Of a DNA stretch of 32,127 nucleotides, positions 30,446-32,127 are shown in pieces. This DNA is from JBOHER01 sp050701115 (GTDB lineage Bacteria; Actinomycetota; Actinomycetes; Mycobacteriales; Pseudonocardiaceae), in assembly GCA_050701115.1 (NCBI GenBank), contig JBOHER010000155.1, positions 1 to 32,127 of the forward strand. Reading direction: 5' to 3'. Position 1 is the first letter of the stretch, and the number at the start of each line of letters is the position of its first letter. The position numbers and the translations under genes are program-made. The notes under the pieces are model-generated. The model was not told the origin of the DNA. It worked only from the letters and a program-made list of their open reading frames with translations, and made no database searches.

Positions 30446-30628
30446 CCGCGCTGGCCTTCCCGCTGCGGTCAGCGGTATCCAGCACGGCGGAGAAACCTTC
30501 ACAATCGCAGCAACGACCGTTGTGTCGCCCCTGACCCGATACGGGCAAGTAGACGATCAAGCAGGCAGCATCTTCCATGGCCCATCGCACCCTACGCTTC
30601 AACGGCCGGGCACAAGGGAGACCATTCG

Positions 30629-30880
30629 ATGAGGAGTCTCAATGGAAGACCTGACACGCTTTGCCTCCTAACCGTCCAGTTCTTCGTCCGGGACATCGAG
30701 TCGGCCACCGACTTCTACACCAGACTGCTGAAGCGAGCACCGAACTTTGCGCCAACGCCGGACTTCAAGGAAGGGGACCACATCGTTCCGAACGTCACGT
30801 TTCAACTGGGCGAGGGCGAACCACGGCCCACCCTGGGAGTAAGCCTGCTCCTGCCGCCTGTCGGCGTCGCATGTGGATGA
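30629..30880 (+). pseudogene. VOC/glyoxalase-fold domain, truncated
   Basis: An 83-residue frame starting at an ATG with GGGAGA before it. VQFFVRDIESATDFYTRLL is the opening beta-alpha unit of the vicinal-oxygen-chelate fold (metalloenzymes and resistance proteins such as glyoxalase I and bleomycin binders). Family character fades after HIVPNVTFQLGEGE, and another frame further on reads VDVPELHAVLLPL, which may be the next unit. Normal domains have 120-130 residues, so it is probably frameshifted and incomplete. Confidence 0.55.
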
Positions 30881-30949
30881 GTGGACGTGCCGGAGCTGCA
30901 CGCGGTCTTGTTGCCACTCGCTCACTGGTGGTGTTGCCTTCGTGGTAGG

Positions 30950-31340
30950 TCAACCAACGGCGTGAACGAGGTCTAGAGCGCGGGCGAGCGCGATCAGCCG
31001 GGCTTCAAGTGTTTCTCCGGCGGGGTACAGCCGGACGGTGTCGACACCAGCGTCACGCCACGCGCCCAACCGCGTCCGGACCATGTCCTCGGTGCCGATC
31101 AGTGTGGTAGCCAGCACCATCTCGTCGGTGACGAGGCAGACGGCCCCGTCCCGGTCACCGGCCTGCCAGCGCTCACGGATCGCCGCTGCGACCTCGGCCC
31201 AGCCCTGACGGCTGTATGCGTTGTTGTAGAAGTTGGTTTGAGCCGAGCCCATCCCGCCGAGGCTGAAGGCCAGCTCCTTCTTGCGGCCGGCGACCATCAC
31301 GCGCAATGCGTCCTCGTCATCGGCGAACGCGACCTCGGCG
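30950..31340 (-). pseudogene. LLM-class flavin-dependent oxidoreductase, C-terminal remnant
   Basis: The sequence DDEDALRVMVAGRKKELAFS, LGGMGSAQTNFYNNAYSRQG, WAEVAAAIRERWQAGDRDGA, LVTDEMVLATTLIGTEDMVR, LGAWRDAGVDTVRLYPAGET is the last 125 or so residues of a luciferase-like (often F420-dependent) monooxygenase or reductase. The N-terminal 200 residues are absent. It is joined in frame to a TPR-type regulator remnant upstream, giving one chimeric reading frame (stop at 30950). Confidence 0.78.
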
Positions 31341-32078
31341 CCCCGCAAGGGGTGCTCGAGGGCGTCGCGTATGGAGGCAGCCGCGGTGGCCACGTCGCCT
31401 TGGGCCAGACGCACCAGCGCGAGACCCGGTTGGGGATCCCACCCGGCGCGATGAGCGGCCAGCAGGGCTTCCTCCGCGCCAGCGATGTCTCCCTTGTGAA
31501 GTCGGATCCGTTCAGCGGCCACCCCAGCTCGCGCCGCAAGGAAGGGCGCAGTTCCTCGCAGGCCATGAGCGCCTGACTCTCGGCCTCGTTGCACGACCCG
31601 CGCAGCCTGAGGATCTCGGCGCGGTGGACTCGGCAGCGCCCGTGGAGGTTCCCGATGGCATTCGTGTCGCACCATCGCTCCATCGCCTCGGTCCACTCCT
31701 CGGCCACGTCGTACTGGGCGAGTCCCTGCAGGGCGCACACGAGCTCGCAGTAGACGACCCCTGTCGAGAGCGCATCGAGGTCCCCCGAGACGGCCGCCAC
31801 TCCCGCTTCGTCGAGCAGCCAGACCTCGCTGGACATCGCCGTCCAGGATGAGCAGCCGTGCCTCTGCTACCCGTCCGATGGCACACGCCGCCGGGTGGCG
31901 GCCGTCGTGTGGTCCGCGCCGAACCGCAGCGCGAACTCCCGCCCGTGCCGGTAGGAGGCGTAGGCCGCGCCCAGGGCGACCAGCCCCAGTTCACTGCACC
32001 CACAGCGCGCGGTCCCGCCGAGTCGGGGATGCCGTGGTGCTCACCACAGCTCACCTCCCGCCGCGCGCCGCACGTCAT
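31341..32078 (-). pseudogene. TPR-repeat regulator (LuxR/ATPase-type) remnant with several frameshifts
   Basis: Pieces in three frames read, from high to low coordinate: LGLVALGAAYASYRHGREFA; GRVAEARLLILDGDVQRGLA; SGDLDALSTGVVYCELVCAL, QGLAQYDVAEEWTEAMERWC, HGRCRVHRAEILRLRGSCNE; then after a shift near 31510 IRLHKGDIAGAEEALLAAHR, AGWDPQPGLALVRLAQGDVA. This is the helical repeat part of large actinobacterial regulators that carry an ATPase or cyclase domain in front and sometimes a LuxR helix-turn-helix. No such domain is in the window. At least three frame changes and the join to the LLM gene show it is dead. The window ends soon after (32079-32127, nothing recognised). Confidence 0.62.
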
Positions 32079-32127
32079 CCGGGCAGCAGTCGACGCAGGC
32101 GAACACCTGCGAGCCGGTCGCCGACCG

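Noticed and set aside
1..32127. CRISPR arrays, tRNA and rRNA genes
   Set aside because: I saw no regularly spaced repeats, no cloverleaf with a TTCRA-type T-loop, and no rRNA signatures on either strand.

Overview
The window is about 70% GC DNA with actinobacterial gene style: GTG starts, ATGA/GTGA stop-start overlaps, and mycobacterial-type RelBE and RelFG pairs. A gylR / glpF-glpK-glpD locus like that of Streptomyces is also present. I read it as a chromosomal accessory region of a mycelial actinomycete. Pseudonocardiales is my guess from protein flavour, not a proven assignment.

Layout. (1) 1-1040: wreckage of a CaiB-type CoA-transferase and an acyl-CoA dehydrogenase. (2) 1113-1951: a toxin-antitoxin pair with a stem-loop behind it. 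(3) 1952-2386: no intact gene, but a 52-bp exact copy of part of the downstream permease gene and an ISKra4-type transposase scrap. (4) 2387-6530: a tight operon of DDAH-like hydrolase, amino-acid-type ABC transporter (binding protein, permease, ATPase) and a GntR/FadR regulator. (5) 6639-7183: a RelFG-like pair. (6) 7419-10157: a broken vanillate-demethylase-like set (truncated MFS transporter, Rieske oxygenase, small ORF, VanB-like reductase), then an IclR regulator and a RelBE1-like pair (11171-11703). (7) 11881-13756: remnants of DUF3237, MaoC hydratase, AMP-binding ligase, PaaX and PobA. (8) 13757-15918: an intact pair of exported enzymes, a Tat-type metallo-beta-lactamase-fold hydrolase and an alpha/beta hydrolase. 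(9) 16114-18804: three NMT1/SsuA-like binding proteins (one broken) and a permease scrap. (10) 18777-22626: ferredoxin reductase, ferredoxin, a CYP199-like P450 and its IclR neighbour. (11) 22802-23529: MFS and MBL-fold remnants. (12) 23732-30415: an intact glycerol locus with two glycerol kinases. (13) 30629-32127: a VOC fragment, an LLM oxidoreductase fragment and a frameshifted TPR-type regulator.

How it fits together. The intact parts are glycerol uptake and catabolism, a guanidino-compound uptake/hydrolysis operon, the P450 electron-transfer operon, the exported hydrolases and the TA pairs. Almost everything else looks like an aromatic-acid/aromatic-ether catabolic island in advanced decay: oxygenases, PobA, CoA ligase, hydratase, PaaX and aromatic transporters, nearly all with missing segments and frameshifts. 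The surviving P450 keeps the residues that bind the carboxylate of para-substituted benzoates in CYP199A enzymes, so it may be the last working piece of that pathway.

All functional calls rest on recognised motifs and remembered family sequences; no search was run. The many small indels could in part be assembly errors, which reads would settle.
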